This document shows positions 33,249-41,749 of a stretch of 64,000 nucleotides of DNA, one piece after another. Each line of letters opens with the position of its first letter. Within the stretch, counting starts at the first letter, position 1. The stretch comes from Chloroflexota bacterium (GTDB lineage Bacteria > Chloroflexota > Anaerolineae > Promineifilales > Promineifilaceae), in the NCBI GenBank assembly GCA_024275635.1, contig JAJRYT010000151.1:124001-188000 (forward strand), written 5' to 3'. The notes under the pieces are model-generated. The model saw only the letters and a list, made by a program, of their open reading frames with translations, was not told the origin of the DNA and did no database searches. The position numbers were made by a program, and so were the translations under genes.

Positions 33249-33569
33249 ATGGAAAACTGGCAAACTCGCGCCGTAAATTTTGCCCAAAATCACAACTTAT
33301 CCCACCCGCCCAGTGTTTATGCTTTAGACTTGATGAGCGAACTGGGCGAGGTGGCTAAGGAAATTTTGCTGGCGACAGGGTATGGAGAACGGCCATTTGA
33401 CCCTACCCCAAACCTAGCCACTGAGCTGGGCGACGCCCTGTACAGCCTTTGCCAGCTTGCTACGGCTGTTGATGTTGACCTGGATGCAGCTTTAACGGCC
33501 GTTCTCAACAAATACGAACAACGCTGGCAAATAGAAAAACAAATCGGAAGCATAAACCATGAACGATGA
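33249..33569 (+). CDS. MazG-like nucleotide pyrophosphohydrolase
   Basis: A small all-alpha NTP pyrophosphohydrolase of the MazG/dUTPase superfamily, 106 residues. Metal-binding acidic pairs appear in LDLMSELGEVAKEIL (ExxE) and ATELGDALYSLCQLA (ExxD), the expected EExxE/ExxD arrangement. Such proteins hydrolyse non-canonical nucleotides. I begin at ATG 33249 (MENWQTRAVNF); the frame opens at 33195 within the word repeat. It lies between the molybdopterin genes and fabF, with no evident functional link. Confidence 0.82.
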   Translation: MENWQTRAVNFAQNHNLSHPPSVYALDLMSELGEVAKEILLATGYGERPFDPTPNLATELGDALYSLCQLATAVDVDLDAALTAVLNKYEQRWQIEKQIGSINHER

Positions 33570-33606
33570 ACCATACATTCATCAATCATCATTCTGGAGA
33601 TCGTGA

Positions 33607-34851
33607 ATGAATAACAATCGCCAACATCGTGTTGTCGTCACCGGAACCGGGCTTATTACCCCGTTGGGCCACAACACCCCAGACACCTGGGCTGCCATCC
33701 TGGCCGGAAAATCAGGTCTCGGTCCGTTGATACAATTGACTAGAGACGACCACACTTCCGGTAGTGTGTGCGAAGTCAAAGATTTTAACCCTGCCGATCA
33801 TTTGCCCCGGCGCGAAGTGCGCCGCCGCGATAGGTTCCAGCAGTTTGCCACCATCGCCGGCAGCGAAGCCATGCGTCAAGCTGACCTGGCCGTCACCGAC
33901 GCCAACCGGGAACGTATTGGCATTTTCATGGGAACCGGCGTCGGCGGTATCCAAACATTGGTTAGCCAGGAGCACATCGTGCTAGAAAAAGGCGTGCGTC
34001 GCGTCAGCCCTTTTGCCATCACGATGATTATGCCCAATGGCGCTGCCGGGATGCTGGCCATAGATCATGGCATTCATGGCCCCAGCACCACCATCGCCAC
34101 TGCCTGCGCCTCCGGTTCCGATGCCATCGGACACGCTTTCAAAGCAATTCAGCGCGGTGAACTGGATGCGGCATTAACCGGCGGCAGCGAAACCATCATG
34201 ACCGCAGTCGCCGTTGGCGGCTTTGAACGCGCCGGAGCTACTTCCGCCAAAACGGAACATACTCCCCAGCCTTTCGATAAAAACCGGGATGGCTTGGTTG
34301 TCGGTGAGGGCTGCGGAATGTTGGTTCTGGAGAGCCTGGAAAAGGCGCAGATGCGCGGCGCGGTGATTCTGGCCGAGGTGGTTGGCTATGCCCAAACGAC
34401 AGACGCTCATCACATCACGGCCCCGGCGAAAAACGGACGCGGCGCGGCGCGGGCAATGAGCAAGGCGCTGGCCGACGCTGGTTTACAACCAGAGGCTGTG
34501 GATTACATCAGCGCCCACGGGACGGCAACACCATTGAACGATGCTTCTGAAACGGCCGCCATTAAAGGCGCTCTGGGCGAACACGCTTATAAGGTTGCCA
34601 TCAGTTCTACTAAATCCATGACCGGTCACATCATGGGAGCCACCGGCGCTATCGAGAGTGTTTTTTGTTCATTGGCAATTCGGGACCAAATTATGCCTCC
34701 CACCATCAATTATGATACCCCTGACCCAGATTGCGATCTTGATTACATTCCCAACGAAGCGCGTCCGGCTCGGGTGCGGGTTTGTATGAACAATGCTTTT
34801 GGTTTTGGCGGCCATAATGCGGTATTGATTTTTAAGGAATTTGAGGAATAG
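33607..34851 (+). CDS. fabF: Beta-ketoacyl-ACP synthase II
   Basis: Condenses malonyl-ACP with a growing acyl-ACP chain in fatty acid synthesis. The 414-residue protein has the catalytic Cys in TATACASGSDAIG (about 165), two catalytic His residues in SAHGTATPLNDASE (about 303) and KSMTGHIMGATGA (about 340), and the C-terminal NNAFGFGGHNAVLIF. Length is normal. Other fab genes are not adjacent. A word repeat with GGAGATCGTGAATG reaches the start codon; the RBS is GGAGA. Confidence 0.95.
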   Translation: MNNNRQHRVVVTGTGLITPLGHNTPDTWAAILAGKSGLGPLIQLTRDDHTSGSVCEVKDFNPADHLPRREVRRRDRFQQFATIAGSEAMRQADLAVTDANRERIGIFMGTGVGGIQTLVSQEHIVLEKGVRRVSPFAITMIMPNGAAGMLAIDHGIHGPSTTIATACASGSDAIGHAFKAIQRGELDAALTGGSETIMTAVAVGGFERAGATSAKTEHTPQPFDKNRDGLVVGEGCGMLVLESLEKAQMRGAVILAEVVGYAQTTDAHHITAPAKNGRGAARAMSKALADAGLQPEAVDYISAHGTATPLNDASETAAIKGALGEHAYKVAISSTKSMTGHIMGATGAIESVFCSLAIRDQIMPPTINYDTPDPDCDLDYIPNEARPARVRVCMNNAFGFGGHNAVLIFKEFEE

Positions 34852-34928
34852 CGTGAAATATGGAACGTGAACTGTAACGGCCGTAAACCCATTCACACTT
34901 CACGTATTACAGTTCACCGTCATATGCA

Positions 34929-35645
34929 ATGGGCCAATTACAAGAACTGGAAGAAAAACTGTCAATCCGATTTAAGGACAAATCACTGTTGTCCCGGGCA
35001 TTAACCCATCGCTCTTTTTTGAATGAACACCCAGAACAGGCGCTGGAAGATAATGAGCGGCTGGAGTTTTTGGGAGATGCCGTCCTTGATTTTCTCGTGG
35101 CGGCCTATTTGTACCATCGTTTTCCGGAAATGAAAGAGGGCGATTTGACCAGCTTGCGGGCAGCCCTGGTGCGAACAGAGACATTGGCCGACTTTACGCG
35201 ATCATTGGATCTAGGTCGTTTTTTATTATTGGGATTGGGCGAGGCAGATAGCGGCGGGCGCAACCGCACGCCGCTACTTTGTGCTGCGTTTGAAGCCCTG
35301 GTTGGCGCTATTTACCTGGATCAGGGTTTGGATGCGGTACGCGCTTTAGTGAATCCGTTAATTGGCCCGACACTGGTCAAAATCCTGGATGATTCGCTGT
35401 ATATTGACGCCAAGAGCGCGTTCCAGGTTTGGGCGCAGGCGCAGTATAACATCACCCCGCATTACCTGGTGGTGGGATCGTCTGGCCCAGACCATGCCAA
35501 GGTGTTTACAGTACAGGCATGGGTTGGGGACGTGGTTTGGGGTGAGGGAAACGGCCGTAGCAAGCAAACGGCGGCCCAGGCGGCGGCGCAAAATGCGCTC
35601 GCCCGCGCAGAAAGTGAGGAGTGGGAGATGGAGACTAAAGGCTAG
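34929..35645 (+). CDS. rnc: Ribonuclease III
   Basis: Cuts double-stranded RNA, notably rRNA precursors. The 238-residue protein has the signature NERLEFLGDAVLDFLV (about 40-55) with metal-binding Glu/Asp, a second acidic pair in the EALVGAIYLDQG block (about 117-128), and a C-terminal double-stranded RNA-binding domain ending in SKQTAAQAAAQNALARA. The last residues (ESEEWEMETKG) are encoded by the word repeat that fills the gap to the next gene (35620-35668), so the tail is probably not functional. A second ATG at 34923 is out of frame. Confidence 0.95.
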   Translation: MGQLQELEEKLSIRFKDKSLLSRALTHRSFLNEHPEQALEDNERLEFLGDAVLDFLVAAYLYHRFPEMKEGDLTSLRAALVRTETLADFTRSLDLGRFLLLGLGEADSGGRNRTPLLCAAFEALVGAIYLDQGLDAVRALVNPLIGPTLVKILDDSLYIDAKSAFQVWAQAQYNITPHYLVVGSSGPDHAKVFTVQAWVGDVVWGEGNGRSKQTAAQAAAQNALARAESEEWEMETKG

Positions 35646-35668
35646 AGACTGAAGACTAGAGACTGGTC
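35620..35668 (+). repeat. GAGACTGGAGACTAGAG word repeat overlapping the rnc stop
   Basis: Units such as GAGATGGAGACTAAAGGCTAG, then GAGACTGAAGACTAGAGACTGG, run from inside the rnc 3' end into the spacer. The same words reappear at 41443-41489. Confidence 0.7.
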
Positions 35669-35673
35669 TTAAC

Positions 35674-36525
35674 ATGTCTGATTCCTTACGTCAACGCATC
35701 CTGATCACCGGGGGCAGCAGCTATTTAGGCCGCTATTTAGTTCCATTAGCAGCCCAATCTCACGAAGTTTGTTACACGTTTTACCAGAATGATCCCTTGA
35801 ATCTTCCGTCGGGGCGGTGTTTGGATGTGCGCGAGGAAACGGCCGTCTTCCATCTCATCACCCAATTCCGGCCCCATGTCATTATCCATACCGCTGGTTC
35901 CAATCGGAGCGATGATTTAGACGGCGTAATCTGCCAGGGCGCCCAGAACGTCGCGCGTGCGGTCGAACAGGTCGGTGCCCGCCTGATCCACCTTTCCACC
36001 GACAGTATTTTTGATGGCTTACAGCCGCCGTATGATGAAACGGCCGTACCCTCCCCGGTTAACGCCTACGGCCGCGCCAAAGCCGCCGCTGAAACCATCG
36101 TCGCCACATACGAAAATCATGTCATCGTGCGTATCTCCCTCATTTATGGCCTGCGCCAAATGGATCACGGGACAAGCTGGATGGCGCGCGCATTACAAGC
36201 CGGTCAGCCAGTTACATTATTCAACAACCAATATCGCAACCCTGTTTGGGTGGATACCTTAAGCCGGGCCTGTCTGGAACTGGCCGCAAATGATTACACA
36301 GGCATTCTGAACGTGGCCGGTCGGCAGGTGTTGAGCCGCGCCGGATTTTCCCTGAAAATGCTTGATTGGTGGGGGATCACGGAACGGGGTACATTGATAA
36401 TCGGGCCGTCAACTGGCGGCAACTGGCCTTTAGACTGCCGTCTTGATGTGCGCCGGGGAACGGCCGTACTAACCACCCCGCTTCTGGGCGTTGATGCAGT
36501 TTTATCCTTTCATCGTAACGGCTAA
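35674..36525 (+). CDS. NAD-dependent sugar reductase/epimerase (RmlD-like)
   Basis: An extended SDR of the dTDP-4-dehydrorhamnose reductase family, 283 residues. It shows GGSSYLGRYLVPLA (NAD motif), LSTDSIFDGLQPPYDE (active-site Ser/Thr region, typical of RmlD), and PVNAYGRAKAAAE (Tyr-Lys pair). Length fits RmlD. Four ACGGCCGT octamers fall inside. It may act in surface-sugar synthesis with the epimerase at 21.2 kb; no glycosyltransferase cluster adjoins it. A GGAGGTT-family repeat starts at its stop codon. Confidence 0.86.
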   Translation: MSDSLRQRILITGGSSYLGRYLVPLAAQSHEVCYTFYQNDPLNLPSGRCLDVREETAVFHLITQFRPHVIIHTAGSNRSDDLDGVICQGAQNVARAVEQVGARLIHLSTDSIFDGLQPPYDETAVPSPVNAYGRAKAAAETIVATYENHVIVRISLIYGLRQMDHGTSWMARALQAGQPVTLFNNQYRNPVWVDTLSRACLELAANDYTGILNVAGRQVLSRAGFSLKMLDWWGITERGTLIIGPSTGGNWPLDCRLDVRRGTAVLTTPLLGVDAVLSFHRNG

Positions 36526-36594
36526 GGCGCCCTCCCGGAGGTTCACAAGTGGTTGGCTGGTTTTGTCAGGCCAACCTCCGGGAGGGTTAGTCCG
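36521..36594. repeat. GGAGGTT inverted-repeat family, copy 2
   Basis: GCTAAGGCGCCCTCCCGGAG and following bases face CCAACCTCCGGGAGGGTTAG. The left arm includes the stop codon of the reductase gene, so the repeat supplies the end of the coding region. The rest of the 278-base spacer carries the rpoD promoter. Confidence 0.8.
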
Positions 36595-36682
36595 AGTCCC
36601 CGTTTTCTCCCCCTCAAACCGCTATTATTTCCAGCCTGTCGCAGGATAAAATTAAGAACCGGATCGTTTCGCTATTTGGCTC

Positions 36683-36712
36683 TTGACTTTTGCACTTTGA
36701 ATATGCTAGACT
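36683..36712 (+). promoter_or_regulatory. Probable promoter of the principal sigma factor gene
   Basis: TTGACT (36683-36688) and TAGACT (36707-36712) are separated by 18 bp, about 100 bases before the start codon, leaving a leader of about 95 bases. Confidence 0.6.
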
Positions 36713-36815
36713 GCACCCTTGTCGGGAAGAGAAATTTGCTGGGCATGTCATCCCCCCACTAAAAACGCTTGCCCAAATGCTAAAAAATTAGGAGACTCGG
36801 AGCTTGATTCGAACT

Positions 36816-38069
36816 ATGAGCGAACGAACGAATCCATTCGGTAGTGAAATGGATGTTGTTGCTATTAGCGTATTGTTGAACGATGGGATGGAGCAGGGAT
36901 TCATCACTTACGACCAGGTAATAGAGATCTGGCCTGACATCGAAAACAACCTTTCTTTATTAGAAACGATTATGGAAGAGGCTCAGGCCGCCAGCATCCC
37001 CATTTTTGAAAACGAAGAAGAGGCCACTGCCATGTTGGCTGAGGGCGATGAAGACAGCAAAATACGGGAAGCCAAATTGCTTGGCTCCGGTCCGATTGTT
37101 GTCGCGCCGGCCGATGATTCCCTCCATACGGCCCCTCTCTTTGACCTGAGTAGTGTGCCCATTGATGATTCGGTTGGCCTCTATTTCCGTGAAATGGGAC
37201 AGCAAGGGTTACTCACGGCCGAAGAAGAAGTTAATTTGGCCATGGAAATTGAAGCCGGCCGGGAAGCAACGATAGAATCGAATGATACAGAAAACACGCT
37301 GTCGCTGGACGATCAGGATCGTCTGGCTAATGTGATAGAAATTGGCGACGCTGCTCGCGCCCATCTAATCAGGGCCAACACCCGTTTGGTTGTCAGCATC
37401 GCTAAAAAATATCGCGGACGCGGCTTGCAATTCCTAGATTTAATTCAGGAAGGCAATGTGGGTCTGATGAAAGCAGTTGAAAAATATGATTACCGCCGTG
37501 GCAACCGCTTCAGCACCTATGCCACTTGGTGGATTCGTCAAGCGGTTACGCGGGCGCTGGCTAATCACGGCCGTACCATTCGCATCCCGGCCCACCTGGG
37601 TGGACGCATCAGCAAGCTGTACCAGATTGCCCAAGAGTTAGAACAGGAATACGGCCGTCAACCCACCGCCGAAGAAATCGCCAAATTCATGGAACTTCCC
37701 GCTGACCGCGTGCGCTGGATGCTGCGCACCAGCCGCCAGCCCGTTCACCTGGAACGGCCCGTCGGCGATGAATCCGACGCCGAACTGGGCGACTTCATCG
37801 AAGATATCGAAGCGCCGCCTCCGGCTGAAGCTGTCGCCCAGCAAATGCTCACCGAAGAATTGGGCGACATCCTCGACCAGCTTACCCCGCGCGAAGCTCG
37901 CATCTTGCGCTTGCGTTATGGATTGCAAGACGGCGAATCGCGCACCCTCAAAGAAGTGGGCGAAATGTTTGGCCTGTCCCGCGAGCGCATCCGCCAGCTA
38001 GAAAAAGAAGCGTTACGCAAACTGCGCCATCCCAACTTCGCCGGACACTTGCGGCAGTACCTCAACTAG
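36816..38069 (+). CDS. rpoD: Principal RNA polymerase sigma factor (SigA/RpoD)
   Basis: Directs RNA polymerase to housekeeping promoters. The roughly 417-residue protein has an acidic N-terminal region 1.1, region 1.2 (DSVGLYFREMGQQGLLT), a complete region 2 (RLVVSIAKKYRGRGLQFLDL, YDYRRGNRFSTYATWWIRQ), region 3 and a region 4 helix-turn-helix (TLKEVGEMFGLSRERIRQLE). It is a group 1 sigma by these motifs. TTG 36804 is an alternative start that would add four residues and has a better-spaced GGAG. The consensus promoters found elsewhere (443-470, 22234-22261, 42875-42903) fit the TTGACA/TATAAT preference of such a factor. Confidence 0.95.
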   Translation: MSERTNPFGSEMDVVAISVLLNDGMEQGFITYDQVIEIWPDIENNLSLLETIMEEAQAASIPIFENEEEATAMLAEGDEDSKIREAKLLGSGPIVVAPADDSLHTAPLFDLSSVPIDDSVGLYFREMGQQGLLTAEEEVNLAMEIEAGREATIESNDTENTLSLDDQDRLANVIEIGDAARAHLIRANTRLVVSIAKKYRGRGLQFLDLIQEGNVGLMKAVEKYDYRRGNRFSTYATWWIRQAVTRALANHGRTIRIPAHLGGRISKLYQIAQELEQEYGRQPTAEEIAKFMELPADRVRWMLRTSRQPVHLERPVGDESDAELGDFIEDIEAPPPAEAVAQQMLTEELGDILDQLTPREARILRLRYGLQDGESRTLKEVGEMFGLSRERIRQLEKEALRKLRHPNFAGHLRQYLN

Positions 38070-38105
38070 CCCAATTCCTGGCGAAAACGTAGTAACAAGG
38101 ACTGA

Positions 38106-38153
38106 GGACTGAGGACTGAGTGAAAATGCTCGTCACTCAGTCCTCAGTCCTTT
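38106..38153 (+). terminator. Long hairpin after rpoD (GGACTGAGGACTGAG words)
   Basis: A perfect 18-bp stem (GGACTGAGGACTGAGTGA 38106-38123 with complement 38133-38150) is followed by TTT. It is built from tandem GGACTGA words, so it is both a word repeat and a probable terminator. Confidence 0.75.
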
Positions 38154-38158
38154 ATACT
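38153..38158 (+). promoter_or_regulatory. -10 box next to the ABC-F start, possible leaderless transcript
   Basis: TATACT lies six bases before ATG 38165, directly after the rpoD terminator, and no Shine-Dalgarno sequence is present. No good -35 box is seen; it would fall inside the hairpin arm. Confidence 0.4.
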
Positions 38159-38164
38159 TGAGCC

Positions 38165-40198
38165 ATGGCAATTTTGACGACATCATACCTGGGCCAATCA
38201 TTTGGCGCTGTGGACGTTTTCAGCGGCGTCTCTGTCAGCATTCCTAATGATGGCAAGGTGGGACTTGTTGGGCCTAATGGCGTTGGCAAAACATCGTTGC
38301 TGCGGGTGTTGGCCGGGTTCAGCCAGCCGACCAACGGCGCTTTTCAACTGGCCCGCGGCACCCGACTGGGGTATTTGCATCAAGAATCGGCGCGCGCGTT
38401 TAACGGCCGTTCCCACACCGTTTACAATGAAATGCGCACCGTGTTTGCCAGCTTGCAAGCCGCCGGCGAACGCCTGCGCCAGATGGAAGCTGAGATGGCC
38501 GCCGGCGATTTTTCCGATGAGTTATTTGAACAATACAGCGCCCTGCAAGAAAAATTTGAGATGGCCGGGGGCTACGACTACGAAATCCGCATCAAACAAG
38601 TGTTAACCGGGCTGGGCTTTGCCGAGGCTGATTGGGGATTGCCGCTTGACCATTTGAGCGGCGGGCAGAAAACACGCGCCCTCCTGGCCCGGCTGCTGCT
38701 GGAACGGCCGAATCTCCTCATCCTTGACGAACCCACCAACCACCTCGACGTCGAAGCCATCGAATGGCTCGAAGGGGCGCTCAAAACCTGGCCCGGCGCC
38801 ATCCTCGTCGTTAGCCATGACCGCTACTTCCTGGATAAAGTCGTCAACCGCATCTGGGAAATGCACCCCGGCGGCATCGAAAACTACCGGGGCAATTACA
38901 GCGCCTACGTCCAGCAGCGGCAAGAGCGCTGGGAACGGATGCAGACTGAATTCGCTGATTTCCAGGAACGGCTGGCGAAGGAAATGGATTACATCCGGCG
39001 CAACATCGCCGGGCAGCGCACCCAAATGGCGCAAGGCAAACTCAGCCGTCTCAGCCGGGAAGTGGAAGCGGTGCGGGCGGGCGGTCTGGGCATGTTAAGC
39101 AAACTGCGAAGCAAGGGCTGGGCACAGGTAAAGGCTTCTCTGGCTTGCGATCTTAAACGCCCCGCCGCAACCGTTGGCGAATTGCAGCAGCGCATCGGCG
39201 GACTGCGCGGGCCGTCCCGGCCGCTTGCCTTGAACATGAAGTTATCCGCTTCCCATCGCAGCGGCCGCCTCGTTCTGCGCACCAAAGGATTGCAAATCGG
39301 CTACCCGTCTAAGCTGCTGTTTACGGCCGAAGATATTGAGCTGCACCGGCTGGAATGCGCTGCCCTGATTGGCGGCAACGGCACGGGTAAAACCACGTTT
39401 TTGCGGACGATCCTGGAGCAGTTGCCGCCGTTAGCCGGGGAAATTCGGCCGGGGGCCAGCTTGCAAATCGGCTATTTGTCCCAGGCGCATGATGATTTGA
39501 ACCTGGAAAATACGGTGTTGGATGAGCTGTTGCGCTATGAGCCGATGGATATCAGTCAGGCGCGCCATTATCTGGCCCGCTATCTGTTCCGGCAAGATGA
39601 TGTGTACAAGCGAGTAGGCGACTTAAGCGGCGGCGAGCGCGGTCGTCTGGCGTTGGCGGCGCTGGCGCTGCAAGGGGCTAATTTCCTGCTGCTGGATGAG
39701 CCGACGAATCACCTGGACATCCCGGCGCAGGAGGCGCTGCAAGCGGCGTTGGAGCAGTTTGAGGGCACGATTCTGCTGGTCTCGCATGACCGCTATCTGG
39801 TGAACCGGCTGGCGACGCAGATTTGGAACCTGGAAAACGGCCGTCTGGGGGTGTTTAACGGCCGTTACCAAAGCTTCATCGAACAGCGCGATCAAGCGCG
39901 TGACTTGGCCAGAGAGGCCGCGGCCCAGGCGCGGGCCGACAGCAAAAAGGCTATCGGCAGTAACGGAACAACCGGCTTGAGTAAAAATGAGCAGCGTAAA
40001 CGCGCCGAAGCGCTGGCGCAGTTAGAACATGAAATTGGTGAAATAGAGATGAGCTTAGCCCGATTGGGCGAAAATTTGCAAACGGCCACCCAGGCCCAGA
40101 GTTTTGACAAGATTCAAAGCCTAAGCGTAGAATATGCTGTGGCAGAAACGCAGTTGGAACAATTAATGGCGCAGTGGGAGAAGATGACACATGAGTGA
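38165..40198 (+). CDS. ABC-F family ATP-binding protein
   Basis: ABC-F proteins act on ribosomes rather than in membrane transport. The 677-residue protein has two ATPase domains. The first shows GPNGVGKTS, LSGGQKTRALLA and LLILDEPTNHLD; the second shows GGNGTGKTT, LSGGERGRLALA and LLLDEPTNHLD. A charged linker lies between them and a helical C-terminal extension (about 590-677, coiled coil) follows. There is no membrane segment. The C-terminal coil and length resemble Uup/YheS-type members. It overlaps coaE by 8 bases. Confidence 0.92.
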   Translation: MAILTTSYLGQSFGAVDVFSGVSVSIPNDGKVGLVGPNGVGKTSLLRVLAGFSQPTNGAFQLARGTRLGYLHQESARAFNGRSHTVYNEMRTVFASLQAAGERLRQMEAEMAAGDFSDELFEQYSALQEKFEMAGGYDYEIRIKQVLTGLGFAEADWGLPLDHLSGGQKTRALLARLLLERPNLLILDEPTNHLDVEAIEWLEGALKTWPGAILVVSHDRYFLDKVVNRIWEMHPGGIENYRGNYSAYVQQRQERWERMQTEFADFQERLAKEMDYIRRNIAGQRTQMAQGKLSRLSREVEAVRAGGLGMLSKLRSKGWAQVKASLACDLKRPAATVGELQQRIGGLRGPSRPLALNMKLSASHRSGRLVLRTKGLQIGYPSKLLFTAEDIELHRLECAALIGGNGTGKTTFLRTILEQLPPLAGEIRPGASLQIGYLSQAHDDLNLENTVLDELLRYEPMDISQARHYLARYLFRQDDVYKRVGDLSGGERGRLALAALALQGANFLLLDEPTNHLDIPAQEALQAALEQFEGTILLVSHDRYLVNRLATQIWNLENGRLGVFNGRYQSFIEQRDQARDLAREAAAQARADSKKAIGSNGTTGLSKNEQRKRAEALAQLEHEIGEIEMSLARLGENLQTATQAQSFDKIQSLSVEYAVAETQLEQLMAQWEKMTHE

Positions 40199-41441
40199 AC
40201 GGCCGGCAGCAACCAGATTCTCGGGTAAACTAATCGTCGGGTTGACGGGGAATATCGCTACCGGCAAGTCGGCGGTTATGCGTCTGGCGGCTGACATGGG
40301 AGCGCTAACGATTGACGCCGATAAGATTGTCCACGAGTTACAGGACCATGATGCCGAACTACAAGCAGCGATTGCGGTGGCATTTGGTAGTGAAGTACGC
40401 CGGGAAGACGGCCGTATTGACCGGCGCGCGCTGGGTAAAATCGTGTTTGACGATCCCCAGGCAATGCGTGATTTGGAAGGAATTGTACACCCAATGGCGC
40501 AGCGCGAACTGGCCCGGCGCGTCCAGGAAAGCGAACAGCCCATTGTCTTTATTGAAGCGATCAAATTATTGGAAGGCCCTTTGGTGAAAATGTGCCACCA
40601 AATTTGGGTGACGCGCTGTTCGCGGCAGCGGCAGTTGGATCGGCTGCGTATTTGCCGGGGAATGGAGACGAATACGGCCGTTGCCCGCATCAAAGCCCAG
40701 CCCCCCCAGGAAGAAAAAGTCGCCCAGGCCGATGTCGTCATTGATACCAACGGCTACATGATTGACACCGAAAAACAATTCCAGATGGCCTGGACGCGGC
40801 TGCCTGACCCGGCTGTGGTGAATACGGCGATTTTACCCCCCTTGCCGCCTAGATCGAACAAGACAGCCGCTAAGACAGAATCCCGCCGCCCGGCCAAACC
40901 TATCACCGTCGCCATCGCTGCGCCAGCCACGCCTAAACCCACTGACCGCCCCGAAAATCTGCAAGTACGGCGAGCGCGTCCTTCCGATGTGGCCGCCATG
41001 TTATTGCTCATACAGAAAGCTACCGGCGGTTCGGTTACAATGAAGCGGGCCGAGTTGTTGATGGCCCTCAGCGAACGCGGCTATTTTATCGGCCAGATTG
41101 GAGCCGCAGTTAGCGCCGTTGTCGGGTGGAACATTGACAGCCAGGTGGCCCGTATTGACCAGATATTCATCCATCCTTTATCGGCCGCGGCGACGACCGG
41201 ATTGGCGATTCTGGAAGAGATTGAGAAATCGGCTAACGACCATATCTGTGAAATCATCATTGCCTTTGTGCCTGATGACGCCCCGGATGAGATACAACAG
41301 ATGTTTGCCTGGCAGGCGTTCGCCGCGATGGATAAGATCGACTTGCCGCTTGCCTGGCAGGAGGCAATCACCGAATCTCAGCCGGGGAATACCCACTTTC
41401 TGCTAAAAGTGCTGCGGGATGAGCGCCTGAAGAAAGGATGA
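40191..41441 (+). CDS. coaE: Dephospho-CoA kinase fused to a GNAT-like domain
   Basis: CoaE phosphorylates dephospho-CoA in the last step of coenzyme A synthesis. Residues about 12-205 are a CoaE domain: P-loop GLTGNIATGKS (17-27), DADKIVHEL, and the family block IDRRALGKIVFDDPQAMRDLEGIVHP. A Pro/Ala/Lys linker (about 206-255) leads to a C-terminal GNAT acetyltransferase-like domain (about 258-410, LQVRRARPSDVAAMLLLIQ, IDQIFIHPL). Normal CoaE is about 200 residues, so the second half is an added module. GNAT enzymes use acetyl-CoA, giving a chemical link to the product of the first domain. The core pantetheine-binding V/I-x-x-x-x-R/Q-x-x-G-x-G/A motif is not clear, so the second domain may be non-catalytic. 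Confidence 0.88.
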   Translation: MSERPAATRFSGKLIVGLTGNIATGKSAVMRLAADMGALTIDADKIVHELQDHDAELQAAIAVAFGSEVRREDGRIDRRALGKIVFDDPQAMRDLEGIVHPMAQRELARRVQESEQPIVFIEAIKLLEGPLVKMCHQIWVTRCSRQRQLDRLRICRGMETNTAVARIKAQPPQEEKVAQADVVIDTNGYMIDTEKQFQMAWTRLPDPAVVNTAILPPLPPRSNKTAAKTESRRPAKPITVAIAAPATPKPTDRPENLQVRRARPSDVAAMLLLIQKATGGSVTMKRAELLMALSERGYFIGQIGAAVSAVVGWNIDSQVARIDQIFIHPLSAAATTGLAILEEIEKSANDHICEIIIAFVPDDAPDEIQQMFAWQAFAAMDKIDLPLAWQEAITESQPGNTHFLLKVLRDERLKKG

Positions 41442-41442
41442 G

Positions 41443-41489
41443 ACTGGAGACGAGAGATTAGAGCTTAGAGACTGGAGACTGGAGATTAA
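41443..41489 (+). repeat. GAGACTGGAGACTAGAGA word repeat, copy 2
   Basis: GAGACTGGAGACGAGAGATTAGAGCTTAGAG and GACTGGAGACTGGAGATTAA fill the gap after coaE; the last GGAGA serves as the ribosome-binding site of the next gene. Words shared with 35620-35668. Confidence 0.7.
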
Positions 41490-41720
41490 ATGAAAGCAAT
41501 CATATCTTGGGTTAAACAGCATCCCAATTTATCGGCCTGGTTTGTTTTGGCCCTGGGGATGGATATTCTGCTGGCAATTGAAGCGCGGAATGTGGGGTTG
41601 GAAGGGAGCCAATGGTTTTGGCTGCTGCTGATTACGACGCTGGTCGCCGGGGCTTGCATCTGGATTGTGAGTTGGGGCGATGATGAAGACGAGCCGGCCG
41701 ATGAGCGGGTGAACGGTTGA
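41490..41720 (+). CDS. Small two-span membrane protein, 76 aa
   Basis: The 76-residue product has two hydrophobic segments (about 15-30, LSAWFVLALGMDILLAI, and about 42-62, WFWLLLITTLVAGACIWIV) and an acidic tail (DDEDEPADERVNG). A GGAGA ribosome-binding site precedes ATG 41490. It overlaps or abuts the site-2 protease gene and may work with it, but no family is recognised. Confidence 0.7.
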   Translation: MKAIISWVKQHPNLSAWFVLALGMDILLAIEARNVGLEGSQWFWLLLITTLVAGACIWIVSWGDDEDEPADERVNG

Positions 41721-41749
41721 AGCGGCCGTTTTCCCGGCCCAACCCCATT

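Noticed and set aside
36553-36762. Plus-strand frame of 69 codons in the spacer before the sigma factor
   Set aside because: It overlaps the inverted repeat and the promoter; no ribosome-binding site and no resemblance to a protein.
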